A stretch of 64,000 bases of DNA from Anseranas semipalmata (GCA_013399115.1 VXAA01005201.1:230154-294153), one strand, 5' to 3'; positions 50,136-63,580 are shown, counted from the stretch's first letter. Numbers and translations: made by a program. The notes: generated by a model from the sequence alone, not told the origin.

Positions 50136-51341
50136 GTAACAAAAACATACATGCACACAAAAGAAAGCAATTCTGAAATATGCTTATCTCAGTGCATAAA
50201 CCCTAAAATGAAATGCTGCTAACGTGCATGTTGAAATAGAAGATGATAATGTTCCCTGTGTAAGCAAAAATAGCACTTGGTGCACCCACATGGAGTTATA
50301 TCATGGGATAAATCTGACCCCCTCATTTCAAAACTCTGTTATACATTTGACCTGCTGCTAACATTTTTTGTTGTTGAAAACCATAAATGGCCTTACTGTC
50401 CAAACCGGATCATGCTAAAAGGCAATATTTCAACATTGACAATTCCCATTCAAATTACTTGCCTATCTTTATAGGTGTGAAAACCTGATTTTTAAACCTG
50501 GATAATCAGAACTTGATGCAAACTTTGATAAAAGGAAACCTTTGGCTTTAACTATATTTGACAATGTTTTGTCCATTAACAATTGTTTCTCAAACTTTGT
50601 TTCTAAAAACCTCACTAAACTATAAATGATTATATTTACATTTTGGCTGAATGGTTATGACAGTTCTGAAGTGACCCTTTTAAGGAGATTCTCAATGTAG
50701 TTTATATTTTTGCCATAACAATAGCATAGATGTGTCTGTTAGTCTCAATCAGGAACCAACAGAACTCCCCCAAGTGATTAACTGTAATCTAAACACTCTG
50801 TGTATGCAGGTAGCTAAAGAAAAATAGTCACGGAAAAACCACTAAAACAAATATGCACAGAGTACAGAGACCACATAATGAGGAATAGACCCAAGAAGTA
50901 CTCTTGAAAATGTGAAATTGAAAGGGAGCAGAAGGTAGGCTTAAGTTATTTTGAATTCTCTTAAGTAATGCTATTCTACGGAAAAATATTTCAAGCTATC
51001 AGCATTTCTCTGTTTTCATTCAGTTCTTTACTGTGGCCTCCAAAACCTCTTTTTGTCTTTTGCAAAAACACAAGCCACCACAATCCTTGGCTTCTAAGGA
51101 CTTTGAGTCAGTGGTTGACGTCAAGTATCTCTATTTGCATACCTGCCTTTAAAATCTCTGTGCATTTAATGATTAAGAATCCAGGGCTTTATATGGGCAA
51201 AATGTAGCTATAAAGTGACTTTAGGTAGGACTGAAGATCTTGTGAAAACCAACCTCTAATTGATGGATCATTGTTTCATGGAAATCTCCTGATGTCTGTC
51301 TAGCTCTGATTATCTTTGTCCTTTTGTTCCTCATTACATTC

Positions 51342-51377
51342 TATATAAATATGTATATGTATATATATATATATATA
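51342..51377. repeat. (TA)n microsatellite
   Basis: Imperfect TATAAATATGTATATG followed by about nine perfect TA units. Confidence 0.92.
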
Positions 51378-52208
51378 GTTCCACAAGAAGCTAAGATCAT
51401 ATGGCATGCTAACACCTGAAAATTGTTGTATTCATTTAGTATGTAAGCATCTCACTGTAAACTAACTAACATACTTCATTTCAGTTCTTGTGTGAACACA
51501 GTACCACACCTTTTGAAAAGAAAGAAAATCTTAATGTTCTTTCTAATATATTACATGAAATTATTTGCTTCTCCACCATTGTGCTGAATGGCTTCTGAGA
51601 TTGTGTGAAGTGCCTTGTAGAATATTTATTTACTGGAGAGCAAAGGAGTTCTAGAGCTTGATGAGCAAAAAGCAATTCCTCTGATTCCTCTTCCACCGAG
51701 TTCCATTCTTTGCAGACCATTTCAGCTCCCAAAACACTGGCAGAATATATAGTGAATGTGTGAGTCTTCAAGATTAATACAGGCAGGATGCTGCAGATAT
51801 AGAGGAATGTGCAAGATTTTAGAGCCCTATCAGTGAAAAACAAGAGGCTGACATTGAACAGATATATCAGAGACCATCTTCCTGGACTAGATTTTCTCAG
51901 AGAAGTGTTGGTTTTCAGTGTAGCTCACTGAACATTGCACAGGAAGATAGCTAGCAGTAGCAGTACAATTTTGCAATGTGAACAGCCAGTTAAACATCTG
52001 TGCTCAGATTCCAGGATCTGCGGTGGCTGAACACCTCTATGGATCCATCCTTGTGGACAGGACTAGAAGAGACACAAATCCATATGGTCCGCACAGCCTT
52101 CACTGTACAGAGACACATTAGCTTCCTGGCTGAAAGTCAAGGCTGGATATTGTAGATTTGTTAGTGAAGCATAATGCCCAAGCTGAAAGTCCACTATAGC
52201 AGAACACT

Positions 52209-52400
52209 TTAATCACAGAACCACAGAGTGGTTGAGGTTGGAAGGGACCTCTGGAAGTCATCTGGTCCAACCGCCTTGCTCAAGCAGGGACAGGTAGTGC
52301 AGGTTGCCAGGACCATGTCCAGGTGGCTTTTGAAGATCTTCAGGGAGGGAGACTCCACAACCTGTCTGGGCAACCTGTTCCTGTGCTCAGTCATCCGCAC
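52209..52400 (-). pseudogene. CR1 ORF2 C-terminus and UTR read-through frame
   Basis: The minus-strand frame begins with MRMTEHRNRLPRQVVESPSL, the CR1 ORF2 C-terminal block. It has lost the original stop codon and reads on through the 3' UTR. A decayed remnant with no function. Confidence 0.85.
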
Positions 52401-52457
52401 AGTAAAGTGCTTCCTGATGTTTAGATGGAGCTTGTGAGCTTCTTCACCTCTTGCAGA
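52211..52457 (-). mobile_element. CR1 LINE 3' fragment, minus strand
   Basis: Read on the plus strand it starts with the reversed CR1 tail (AATCACAGAACCACAGAGTG), followed by GGTTGGAAGGGACCTCTGGA and TCATCTGGTCCAACC. The ORF2 C terminus then follows in reverse, up to about 52,437, and a gapped remainder reaches about 52,457. It is the only clear CR1 on the minus strand apart from the ancient relic at 57.5 kb. The UTR matches the type of the copies at 20,138 and 23,239. Confidence 0.94.
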
Positions 52458-55400
52458 TCATGTGGTTTCCCTGCTTCTAGACCCACCCCAGTGGGGGTGC
52501 ATTGTCCAATGCAGTGTCCATTCCCTTCAGAGTGAAAAATGACATTGTTATCTCACTGTAAAAAATGGCAAAATGAACTGTTGAGGTAGCTGTGACAGCT
52601 ATAAGAATAAAACATTTAGACTGGTCCTGTTAGCCAACTGTCCTGTTTCCAACAGTGCTCAGCAGCAGAGAGTTAGGGAAAATTATAGGAAAAAGGCAAA
52701 CATGTAATGATGCTTCTCCAGGATACTCTTTGCACCGTTAGCAGTTTTTGGTTTAGTGTTTCTATCAAAAAGATAGGGGTGCTCTGACTCTTTGAAAGTA
52801 GTCATATGGCTTTTCATGACACATGACACTGAACTGTACACCAAATTTATTGCACTCGTATATATTTTGCGACCTCCACCTCAGTTCATCAGATGACAAG
52901 AGCATTCATACCAAATCTATGTAGATTACCTTAGTAGATGCAATGATATCAATCAGAGAATATGGAAAGGTCACACTCCATAAGCATCCTCCCAGTTTCT
53001 GGGCTTTTTAAGGGGAATAGAGTCATTTTGTTCTGAGAGTTCCCACTGATGCCAATGTGGGTCTTCACTCTCCTAGAAGATTTAACTTGTCTAACGATTT
53101 TTCACTGCATCTTGGAGGACTGTGAGTAATTCTTGCTGCTTGTTGTGTTTTGAACATCCTTCAAGATGTCATAATTCCCCTGCTGAAGAGAGTCAAGGAT
53201 GCATTGTGCTCATATTTTAAACCTTTGAGGTACTAATAAAGTATTGTGGGAAGAACTAATCATGTTCAGCACGTGTGCTTCAAAAGTGTTGTAATAAAAG
53301 AATTTTATCATTCATGCACTCATTTTATCAAACTTTGTGTTGATATTTAAGCAGATATTTAAGATTTTATTATTATTATTATTATCTGCAATGTAATAGA
53401 GTTTATTTGTGGAGTAAGTAAAACTATAAATTCTGTAATACAATAAAACAGGGCATTTCAGTGACTGGTAAAAGAATGACACCGATGAATACAAACACAT
53501 ATACCCTGATATTTTTTTAAGTAAAGATCAATGGACTTGCTAAGACAAATGTTGTAAATCTTCAGCATGATAATGAATATTAAGATTTCTATGTGTATAA
53601 AGTTAAAAGCCATTGAAAATTAAAGTCCTTTGTCCTCGTTCCAAGAAACCAGATAGCTGCAGTCAGGCATGCTTCTGCTTTAAATGCCATGTACTTCAAA
53701 AAAATTATTTAGATCTTCACTTTTGCCGTCAGTTGCTTTGGTAAGAGATTTTCCTCTTATATAGGTGATGTGAAGGAAAAAACATAGGAAGAACAACGGC
53801 CAGAAACGAATATATAATATGTAAGCGATGGGTGTTGGGCCTTAGTATGCTGAAGAGGAAAGGATGGAAACAGTCAATTTTGACACTGCAGTGAGATTCC
53901 AGAGACCTTAATACTGTCCCTAATATTCTTGTTGCATAGGGAAAGATTAGGATTCTGCCTGTTAAACCTGTTAGGCGATACATGTGCACTATGACCTCAG
54001 GAGATGACTAAGAGATTAACAGATAATCTGACCTTGGTAGCCAGCAAAACAACATGGACTAATGGGCTGACAGCTGTTTCAGGATGCTGCATCCACAGCG
54101 ATTGCATTAGGATGGATTCAGATCATATCTCAGGAAACCCACTTTCAAAGGAGGATTAATAATCAATGACAAAACGACATGTTATTTACTCTAGAAGAAG
54201 AGTAAAGTACAGATTCAAGGCAGTTTTGCATGATGTAATTCCAGTTAATCCACAGCAAATGTATGTAAAGAAATTTTGACTTCCCTTCACACTGAAATTT
54301 CATATTCCTTGGCCTATCATGATAAACTGTTCAAATCCAACAGGAATAATCTACAGTTGATTAATTCAGTCTGTGTTCTGAATTCTTAAATTTGCTTCTA
54401 TACTAGATTTAATTGGGTTTTGGAACTCTGTGCTAGATTTGTCTTTGATTTGCAGAGGAAGGAGCAAGGAGTGCATCATAGCACTCAAGGAATGAGAGAC
54501 AAATGTTTGAGATAGGCTAGCTAATTCCTCCCTAAACCCAGAAGACTGTGTCTTTTCAGAAGTGCTCCTTTTACAATTGTGCCTCCTTACACTCTTTCTG
54601 TTTGCTGTGGACTTCTGCAAAGGGAATAGAGGCTGCAGAGGGAATGCAGGCTACTTGAAGCAAACCACTATGAAAGACCTCACCTGAACCCCTGCCTACA
54701 CTTGTGACACAGCAGTACAGCCTCATATCTCTTTCTGCACACTGACAGGGAATCCCAGTTTCACCACAGTGAAACCATAGCTGGTATCCAGTTTGTGTCA
54801 CAAAAAAAGAAAAAAACTCTTTATTTTATTAGGCAAAAGGACTGATTCCCAGAGGAGCTCATAATAAGGTTAAGATTCAGGTGTTACTTTAGGGTTCTGC
54901 TGAATTTTCTCAGTTTAAGAGATACTGCAAATTATATTTTCTGTTGGGAATGAGCTAAAACGTCTCCTTTCTCTGCAAAGACGCAAATAAACCCTTAACT
55001 TTATTCCTAGTTCTTCCTTCTTTCTCTGCTTCCTTTGCATACTTGGGTGCTGCTGAACTTTGATAATAATCAAGAAAAATGTTAATTCTGCTCCTTATTA
55101 TCTTTTTTCCTTTCCTTTGACTGAAAGGTCTCCCAAGATCTCAACAGTCTGAGAACAGCAAATGCAAATGAGATTTGACAAAATAAAAAGAAAGGATACC
55201 AGAATTGTCAATCACAGAGAATTTCAATCTCTGAACTTGAAAGTACCCAATTTATATTTTTCTCTCAGAAGGTACCTCTATTATTCTCCATTGTTTCAGA
55301 AGAATAAAATAGGAACAACTGCATTTAGAATACAATACACCAAACTCATCCCTAGGTGATAGCTTCTGGCTTAACCTGCCAAATTTAATCCAGTTCTTTT

Positions 55401-57504
55401 AATGAACCTGTTCAGAAAATTCTTACAGAGTGTTATCACTGAATCATCTAACAATTTGGTAGTCCAACTGAAGACTTTAGCACTGTTTAAAGCACTCATT
55501 TAAAATAAAAGTTTCAAAAAATAGAACTATACTTTTAATTTATTTTGCAAATATTGAGTGCATAGCCACAGTTTGCTTTGAACTATATTTTATTTTAACT
55601 TCATAGCTTGTAAATGAGCATTGAACTCCCATACCAGACCTTTTGTTGTCTATTCATTACTTCTGCTATACAGTACTTTGCAGTTCCTGTCTGTGCAATT
55701 TCCTTTTATTAATGTACAAACAAAACATGATGAATTAAACATGCTATTGCATGTACTTTTTGGCAAGCATCAAAGATGAGGTAATTGAAGATGGTTATTA
55801 TTTCCAGCTGTACAGTGCTAGCACATAGTGACATTTAAATAATATGAAAGTAAAATAGGTGTTTTGGTTTTAACAATACTCCCCTCTAAGCATCCCAACT
55901 CATTAATTTCTACTAATTATTTCAGATGATACCATTGCTATACAAAGCCGTGCCTCAGACTATTTAAATAATTTCTGATAGGGAAAGAAAAACTGGCAAA
56001 TACTGTAATAACTAGATATTGTATTATAGGTAGATACTAGAACAAGGCTATACACATCATTAGATACTACACAAGTCATAATGATTTCTATCTAGGACAG
56101 AAAAAAATCACTTCTAGCACAAATAAACTTTCTTCTTTGTTAAAAAATAGATTAACTGTAAGAAAATAACTCATATTTACTTATTAGTCTGAAATCTGCT
56201 ATAAACATAAGATTTTTTTTTTGCAAACTGTTATTTAGTAGAAGAGAGTTGTCAAGGTTTCCCACACATTCTTCTGCTTAACCCCCAGTTCAAGATAATT
56301 TCCAGTAAGAAACCATTGTTTCTATCCTGGTGTGTTGTCTGGCAACATTCTACAAGTTACATTTTGTCTGGTACATTTTTTTTCTCAATAATTTTAATAG
56401 TTATTACTTAACCATGTAGAGGGTAGCTGAACATAAAGTAAGAAAAAGCATTGTTTCATCCAAAACTTCCCGTGCTAGAATCATAAGAGATGGCTGGCTC
56501 TGTGGGAGTGAGAAGCTGGTTTAATTTCCATGCTTTCACTGTAATTCTGTGGAATTAGCCAGCAAATGGAACTTTAAAGATCTATGGTTGATTGCTGTGT
56601 GTACACTAATTTTCCATTTGAAAAACAAATACAGCAAATACTTGGCTTGTTTGAAGTCAATAACCATTATGCATAATGATGGAGAGTACTGGAATGGGCC
56701 TGTCAGCCCTTTGTCTGAGTAAATGTGGGAAAACTGTAGGGTGTAGATACAGGACACAATTTTTTATCTGTTCTTTGCAGAGGCTCTGATCAGAGTATGC
56801 AACCCATAAGAATCACAGCAACTCATGGAGTTTCATTTTAAGCACAATTGGTCCTCCCAGGTTGCACACACTCCAGTGAACTTGTTCTAGGAGGAGAGCA
56901 CACTGCTTCAGTGCCCTCATAATGCTGTTCTCACCATCTCTCCAGTCTAACTCTCCAGTTCCACACTTAGCACAGAATTGCTGAAACAAAGGACTGAAGC
57001 TCACCAATTAACTGTAAAATCTTGAATAAGCCCTTATTTCGTAAACAGCAAACTGTAGAGAATGTGGTGTGAAAAATTCTCAGGTAACTGAGATGCATGT
57101 CAGTGTAAATGTAAGGTGACATCAATATGAATGAAATCCCCCCTAAGATATTAAATGACATCTATTTTGTTTATGGTGTAGAAAATTCTGGCATAAAAGT
57201 AATCTTAGTTTTGAGTCATGTGGAGTACAACTGGATTTCCCTTAGTTTATTTTGTAGAAAAAGCTACTTAAACAGGGAGGGGGAAAAAAAAAGTGTGACT
57301 ACAGCAAAAAAAAAATCTAATTGAAGTCATGAAATGGTAGAACTCATTCTACTATTTAATTAACCCAGATCCCAAAGAGAATATTAGTATCAAGAAAAAT
57401 CATATCATTCATCTTGCATCCCCAAATCTGAATGTGAATCACATACAGAAAATTTAAGGCTGGCATATAACTCATGTCTTATTTCTGTAGCAATTTGGTC
57501 ACAT
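52458..57504. other. AT-rich unique DNA
   Basis: No gene, clear transposon or RNA gene recognised. A short (TTA)n microsatellite lies at 53,367-53,385. Frames are short and occur on both strands. Confidence 0.55.
53367..53385. repeat. (TTA)6 trinucleotide microsatellite
   Basis: Six TTA units within a T-rich context, ending in TCTGCAATG. Confidence 0.93.
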
Positions 57505-58050
57505 AAACATAGGTTAGAGAGTTCTGGACCAGCAACCTATGTGGTTATCTAGTCCTTCTTCAAGTCTATCACTACACCATAAATTTTGTCCTTTTAACAT
57601 TGTGTTGAGTCTCACTAACTTGCTTTTAGTCAAAACATATCTTCCAAACATGTATCTGAAGTAATCCTGACACCTGAGAATTAACTACATGTGACTGATC
57701 ACAACTGACTATTAAAAACATGTCTGGTTTCCTATTTGAATTTATCTGGCCTCAAGTCCTTTGTGCTGATTCTTGTCATTACTTTCTTAATAGTCTCATT
57801 TTATGGCTGTATTTTCTCTATATGAAATCACTTAGACACTGTAAGCAACTCTCAGTTTCCTTTATGGTGTCCTAAACAGACTAAATTGTTTTAAGTCTCC
57901 CACTGAGAGGCCTTCCACTTGTCCAGTCACACAGAGCCTAATTCCTATCTCCTACTAATTTTTTTTTCAGCATCCTTTTTCAAATGCAGGCACTGAAACT
58001 ATAAACAGCACTTCAGCATCTAGAAGTTTCTGTAGAAGTAACATATGCAT
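57505..58050 (-). mobile_element. ancient degraded CR1/L3-type LINE relic
   Basis: About 550 bp that aligns by eye, in order, with the reverse complement of the amniote ancestral CR1/L3 3' half. On the plus strand the shared landmarks are TATCTAGTCC near 57,548, a GAATTTATCTGGCCTCAAGT stretch near 57,738 (ancestral GAATTTGTCTAGCTTCAA), a TTAGACACTGTAAGCAACTC stretch near 57,832, AAGTCTCCCACTGAGAGGCC near 57,893, and CAGCATCCTTTTTCAAATGC near 57,968. The last segment read on the minus strand gives AEVLFIVSVPAFEKGC, which matches the [15 protein letters not shown] part of ORF2. It is full of substitutions and indels and has no long open frame, so it is far older than the other CR1 copies. Subfamily uncertain. 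Confidence 0.72.
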
Positions 58051-61000
58051 GAAGTAACATATACATGATTTGGAATATATACCCAGTTCTTGCTGAATTA
58101 AGTGAAACTCTAAAATGTTTGTTAGAACTTGGAGAGAGGACTTAACACATTGGAAAGCAAAGGCCACCCTTTTGAATATTTTGACTTAATGGATTTACTT
58201 TTTGTTCTTATAGAACATATTACATTCAAATAATATCTGGTGATGCAAATGAATTCATTAAAATTAAAAGAATTCTTAGGTATGCAGTTATTTTAACTTT
58301 AGTGAATTGTAAGATATTTCATTTATGTTTAACTTTCAATGAGGAAAACTAGTGGAAAAAGTTGCACAGCATGTAGTGAAAACACTTCGCTTTTGGTTTC
58401 TATGTCATAGCTGTGGAAAGTATCTTTGGCATATCTGCATACTCCACAATACTTGTAAGTAGCTGTGTAAGTGACAGTAGAGGTGATCTATGGTCTTCCA
58501 CAGCTGATTCACTTTTAAAGCATGTTCTTTTATGTGTTACTTTTATCCTTTTTAACAGATACATTTTCAAACATCATTGATCTAAGGTAACTAACGAGGA
58601 CTCCAAGCTCTGCATTGCAATTGAAATAATAAAATAAAAAGTACTTTGACTATAATTTATAGTTATATATGGCACAAATGTGTGAACAGATCTAACAAGA
58701 TTCTCTTCATCATGTTTCAGCATGTCAGGATGAATTTTCCAAAGTAGACATATGCTTAAAAACTTAGCTGAAAAGTAGAGGTTTATTCACATAGTTATTT
58801 CTGGAAATGTCCAATGATTGATTTAGGAGCTGAAATCTAGTTATTTTAAGGATTGTCGTTTTCACATGACCTGATCCTACTCTCTTACTTACCCAAGTAA
58901 GAGTTATTGATGTGAATCACCACTCTGGTATCACTCACCAATGTGATATTAATAAAGACTGCCAGCTTCATTCCTTCTACCAGATTTTTAGTCAAAAACA
59001 TGCTGCTCGTGAGTGAATATTAAAGTTTATGCCTTGAATTTCATGTGACTAATTTAAAGGTCATACTTGTTAACTGTAGCAAATTTTTGCCTATGGAACC
59101 TTTGACATTATAAAATGAAATATAATCTTATAACACTCTAAAATTCCTTCAGTCAATGGATTCTGTTTCATACTATGTGGCGTTTCACATCTTGAAAGCA
59201 CGGCATTCCAAGCCCTATTCTTAAGGAAAAGAACAGAAACATATTTTGAGACTGATTATGTAGACACCTGTAAAGACTAACTGTAAATAAGTATGTTGTA
59301 ACCAGGACTGAAAAGGACACAATATTTTTTTTGTCATTATCATTTGGAAGAATGAGAAGTTAACTCACATTACAAAGGGAATAAATAAAGTATTGTATCT
59401 TGCAGCATACATATGTCTAGCCTGAGAAGTGGTAAACATCCTTCTATTCCTTGTTCATGTTGAATAGCACCCTGGTATTTCGATTTCTTTCTCTGAAGTC
59501 TCTTGACCCAATACTACACTGGAGGATTCCAGGAATCAAGTCTCATGAGGTCTTGTTTGGGTAGAGAGGTAGCCATTTTCCATCAGTGGGCTGTGGGTCC
59601 TGACTGTTTCCAAATAAAAAAAAATGAAGTCAGTTGACAGTAGGTTTAACTTTGCCCTAGATCCTTATTGCCACTCAGAAAAACTTTATGGCTGTGAAAA
59701 CTGCCGGCATTTGAAATTACTGTGATAGATGGTTTATCTCAACAAGACGTCTGCTTCACTAAAACTGTACTTGCAAAGTTCCAGCTTTTTAATCCTTGAA
59801 AATTATGCTAATGGAGATAATATTGTCAAACATGAGGGTACAGTTTGACTGGGAGGTGCCACTTTCACTGCTGTGTCAGGAGATTCCGTGTCTGAAAATT
59901 GAGGACACATTCCTTTTACTCACACCCCTGTAGTTTCCATTCTGGCTGGTGTGCTAGTAATAATACAGTAATTTCTTTTAGATGACATGTTAAATCAAAG
60001 TTTTCCAGAGATTAGCAATTACATGGTACTTTTTGAAAAAGAGAAGGATAATAAATCTGGTGTCCTGACAAATTTCTTCAGTAGTCTTCATGACCTCCCC
60101 CCTAAGACAAGGGCATGGTCTCTTTGGAAACAACCATTCATGCTCAAAGAGATGTCCAGCTCAAAAAGCTGCTAAAAGATTAACGGATATCTAATGCTTT
60201 AGGACACATTGCAATATGCCATATTTGGAATGCCACAGTTTCACGGTTGCATTAAAGCATAATTTTATTTCAATGCTCAGCCTACGGATTGCAGATGGCT
60301 CTATTTTACACTGGTTTATTGAAACACTGGCTATCTGAAATATCATAATACAATATATACAAAATGTATAAAATACATATTTATATGATATTAAAATGAG
60401 GCTTGCATGCAGTGCTGGAGTTCAGTAAATATATTGAAAATTCCATTTCAGTTTATGTGCAATATCCAGTAGTAGCATTGGAATCAGACATTTTCCAGCT
60501 CAACACACAGCTTAAAGAAAAATATATATATGTGTGTGAAAATATTGACTGCTCTCAAATATAAAGGTTTTAGGTATTTTTTTGTCTTATTTGTTTTTTG
60601 TCTTTGAAAAGTCAGCTGGCTCAATCACAATGTTTTGTTGGTCAAAATGTAACTTATTCCTAAACAGAGGAATAAATGTAGATGTTGATTTTCCTGAGTA
60701 TTTCCAAACAGTATATTGATACTTTTTTTTTGGACTTGCATAGGTAAGTAATCACAAACATGTTTATACCATTTAAGAAAGAGATTTTCTAAGAAAATTT
60801 TCTGACAAATCAAAAATGCACATGCTGCATTTTGGAACATTTGGGGTGCATTTTGTAGTTAACTTTCAGGTATGTAATAAGCATTTTCCTGTTTTTACAG
60901 TACAGCGTCTTTCAAATGATTGCAGTTCAAAGTGTTGTAGTCACTCTGACATTTGCTTTACCTGTAGACACTGGCAGGATTGTTTGTTCTTGTCTCCTTC

Positions 61001-62100
61001 ACATACCCACATGGACTAAGTGGCAAGAACTGTTGCCCTGGAATGATAACTTGGGTATCGTTATTGATGAGTACACTGGCATATAAGTTTTTATTTGGAA
61101 CAGAAACATTAATATGTGCTGTTAAATGAAGGTATTATGGTTACATATTGGGATGGGGCAAATATAATGTCTGATTTGTGCAGTGTTTAAGGTCTGGCAT
61201 CTGCTGCCTGCACCTGGTGTGCTCAGGGACCAGCAGCAATGCTGGCTGCTTTCGACTGAAGCGCCATGCCTCCTCAGTGATTAGTCACTGCTCCTTTTTC
61301 TGAGGAACCTGTTCCTGAGATACTAAGTATTCTCTGAAAACCTCAAAGAACAGAGCTCCTCAGAAGGGTGCAGGTTAATGTCAGTTTTGGGTATATGAGG
61401 AATTTGTGTGAGGGGTGCCTATCCACTAGGACAGGGAGTGATAGATGTAATTAAGGTAGTCAGATAAACCACTGTACAGCATAACACTGCAAGAATATGA
61501 TCCTTTAGGCATATCTTACTAGTCAAGGATAGATTTTGAACTCATGGACAAAGCTGTCAGCCTCTGTGGAGGTCTGTGAAGATATTAGATAAAGTAATTT
61601 GAAGGACCAGAGACCCTGAGCTCTTCTTTTTGGCATTAAAAGTGCTGATATACATATACAGTGCTGATACAGACATTATAGGAGTCATTCCCCTTTGCCA
61701 ACCATCTGAAGCAGGCATTCTTCTTAGAATTGACTTTAAACCAAGATTGTTAAAAAAAAATTGGCTTAAACCTAAAATTCACCAGTTCTGCAAAGATTCT
61801 AAATATGAAGCGCATCAAAGAGAATAATTCAATTATTCTACACACTCTTCTATCTTCCACTCTGTATTCAAGCAGATAAGTTCATATTATTTGTAATGAG
61901 ATGTAGTGCTCACATTTTGCCTGGTGTCAGAGGGAATTCTAAAGTATTTAGCAAGAGCTTAGCTCCCATGGTAATGGGCACAAGGTAGCTAGAAATACAT
62001 ACATGTAAACAGAATCACTGCAGGGAGCAAATTCCAGCCTTTGTTCTAGTAGTATATATCTCAAGTAAATTTGCTAAATAAAATATCTAAAGAAATATAT
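58051..62100. other. AT-rich unique DNA
   Basis: No gene recognised. A short TA/TG dinucleotide stretch lies near 60,521. A somewhat GC-richer patch at about 61,190-61,330 has no recognisable content. The interval ends at the 5' truncation point of a CR1. Confidence 0.55.
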
Positions 62101-63136
62101 CTAGTCGTGGTTAATGGAGTCAAGTCCAGTTGGAGGCCGGTCACTAGTGGCGTCCCCCAGGGCTCAGTACTGGGGCCGGTGCTCTTTAATATCTTTATAG
62201 ATGATCTGGACGAGGGGATTGAGTGTACCCTCAGTAAGTTTGCAGACGACACCAAGTTAGGTGCATGTGTCGATCTGCTCGAGGGTAGGAAGGCTCTGCA
62301 GGAGGATTTGGATAGGCTGGACCGATGGGCTGAGGCCAACTGTATGAAGTTTAACAAGGCCAAGTGCCGGGTCCTGCACCTGGGGCACAACAACCCCAGG
62401 CAGAGCTACAGGCTGGGGGATGAGTGGCTGGAAAGCTGCCTGTCAGAGAAGGACCTGGGTGTGCTGGTTGACAGTCGGCTGAATATGAGCCAGCAGTGTG
62501 CTCAGGTGGCCAAGAAGGCCAACGGCATCCTGGCTTGTATCAGGAACAGTGTGGCCAGCAGGACTAGGGAGGTGATTGTCCCCCTGTACTCGGCTCTGGT
62601 GAGGCCGCACCTCGAGTACTGTGTTCAGTTTTGGGCCCCTCACTACAAGAAGGACATGGAGGTGCTCGAGAGAGTCCAGAGAAGGGCAACAAAGCTGGTG
62701 AGGGGTCTCGAGAACAAGCCTTACGAGGAGCGGCTGAGGGAGCTGGGGCTGTTCAGCCTGGAGAAGAGGAGGCTCAGGGGTGACCTTATCGCTCTCTACA
62801 GGTACCTTAAAGGAGGCTGTAGTGAGGTAGGGATTGGTCTCTTCTCCCACGTGCCTGGTGACAGGACGAGGGGGAATGGGCTCAAGTTGCGTCAGGGGAG
62901 GTTTAGGTTGAATGTTAGGAAAAACTTCTTTACCGAAAGGGTAGTTAGGCATTGGAATGGGCTGCCCAGGGAAGTGGTTGAGTCACCATCCCTGGAGGTC
63001 TTTAAAAGACGTTTAGATGTTGAGCTTAGAGATATGGTTTAGTGTGGGCCTTGTTAGAGTTAGGTCAGAGGTTGGACTAAGTGATCTTGGAGGTCTCTTC
63101 CAACCTGAACAATTCTGTGACTCTGTGATTCTGTGA
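62101..63136 (+). mobile_element. CR1 LINE, 5'-truncated, well preserved
   Basis: Non-LTR retrotransposon copy of about 1.04 kb. It starts inside the reverse transcriptase domain and runs through the end of ORF2, a 3' UTR containing GGTCAGAGGTTGGACTAAGT and GGAGGTCTCTTCCAACC, and a tail of three ATTCTGTG-type units. The ORF2 part is intact and CpG dinucleotides are still frequent, so this is likely the youngest CR1 in the window. Its 3' UTR differs from the other copies, so it belongs to another subfamily. The left junction is abrupt, at AT-rich AAATATAT. No target-site duplication is evident. Confidence 0.97.
62104..63042 (+). pseudogene. CR1 ORF2 remnant: partial reverse transcriptase
   Basis: Open frame of 312 codons up to TAG. 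The enzyme would copy CR1 RNA into DNA at a nicked genomic target. Visible motifs are [15 protein letters not shown] (RT motif B region, near 62,146-62,190) and FADDTKL (motif C, with the two catalytic aspartates, at 62,239-62,259). The [15 protein letters not shown] segment and the C-terminal [18 protein letters not shown] block follow. RT motifs upstream of B, including the first catalytic aspartate, the endonuclease and ORF1 are missing because of 5' truncation, so it cannot be active. The frame continues upstream to a TTG at 62,071, but that part is host sequence. No stop or frameshift is seen across 939 bases. Confidence 0.95.
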
Positions 63137-63214
63137 AAGTTCAGAACTAATTAAGGTCAACTACTGAATGAATCAGGTAGTTAAAATCTCTGTTAGAAAT
63201 CTGGCTGCCTCACA

Positions 63215-63256
<42 letters not shown>
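63215..63256. repeat. (AAT)14 trinucleotide microsatellite
   Basis: Fourteen perfect AAT units, 78 bp after the CR1 tail. Long and uninterrupted, so likely polymorphic. The isoleucine-rich frame across it is an artefact. Confidence 0.97.
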
Positions 63257-63258
<2 letters not shown>

Positions 63259-63580
63259 ACTTTCTTTTGGCTAAGGCAAACAGATGGCAGGCTTTGGAGA
63301 CCCAAATCAGCGAGCAACTGGCAGCCAGGAATAAAGAGCACGCAGAGAATGTGACTAGTGAGTTCCTGGATTCTGCTTAATGAAACAACTCCACTCTTAC
63401 ATCCTCACTATGAAATCTATTGCAGCAGTAATTGCAGGGGCTCCAAAACAATCCAGAACAATCCAGATTAATAAAGCAACAACTGGGGGTGCAGGTAAAA
63501 ATGTAAGGATGGCACTAAGGGTCATTCTGTTATAAATGCCCTCTGTCTCCATGCTCTGTGCCAATCTGAAGACATAAGCC

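Larger units (their letters stand above)
32081..52210. other. AT-rich unique DNA, no recognised gene or CR1
   Basis: This is the longest CR1-free stretch of the window, about 20 kb. It contains simple repeats (annotated separately), an exon-like segment at 44,302-44,390 and two weak tRNA-SINE-like relics at 44,560-44,830. Short direct duplications occur at 43,608-43,633 and 46,017-46,097. Moderately complex stretches at about 36,830-36,960 and 39,300-39,480 look like candidate conserved non-coding DNA but nothing in the sequence proves it. Minor AT microsatellites lie near 34,830 and 43,834. No frame resembles a known protein. Confidence 0.55.

Noticed and set aside
62061..62952. Minus-strand frames of 110 and 169 codons across the CR1 at 62.1 kb
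   Set aside because: Antisense shadows of ORF2; composition-driven.
63168..63380. Frame across the (AAT)14 repeat, with an alternative exon near 63,260-63,350
   Set aside because: Half of the frame is the microsatellite; the remaining 35 residues have no known match and the splice signals are weak.
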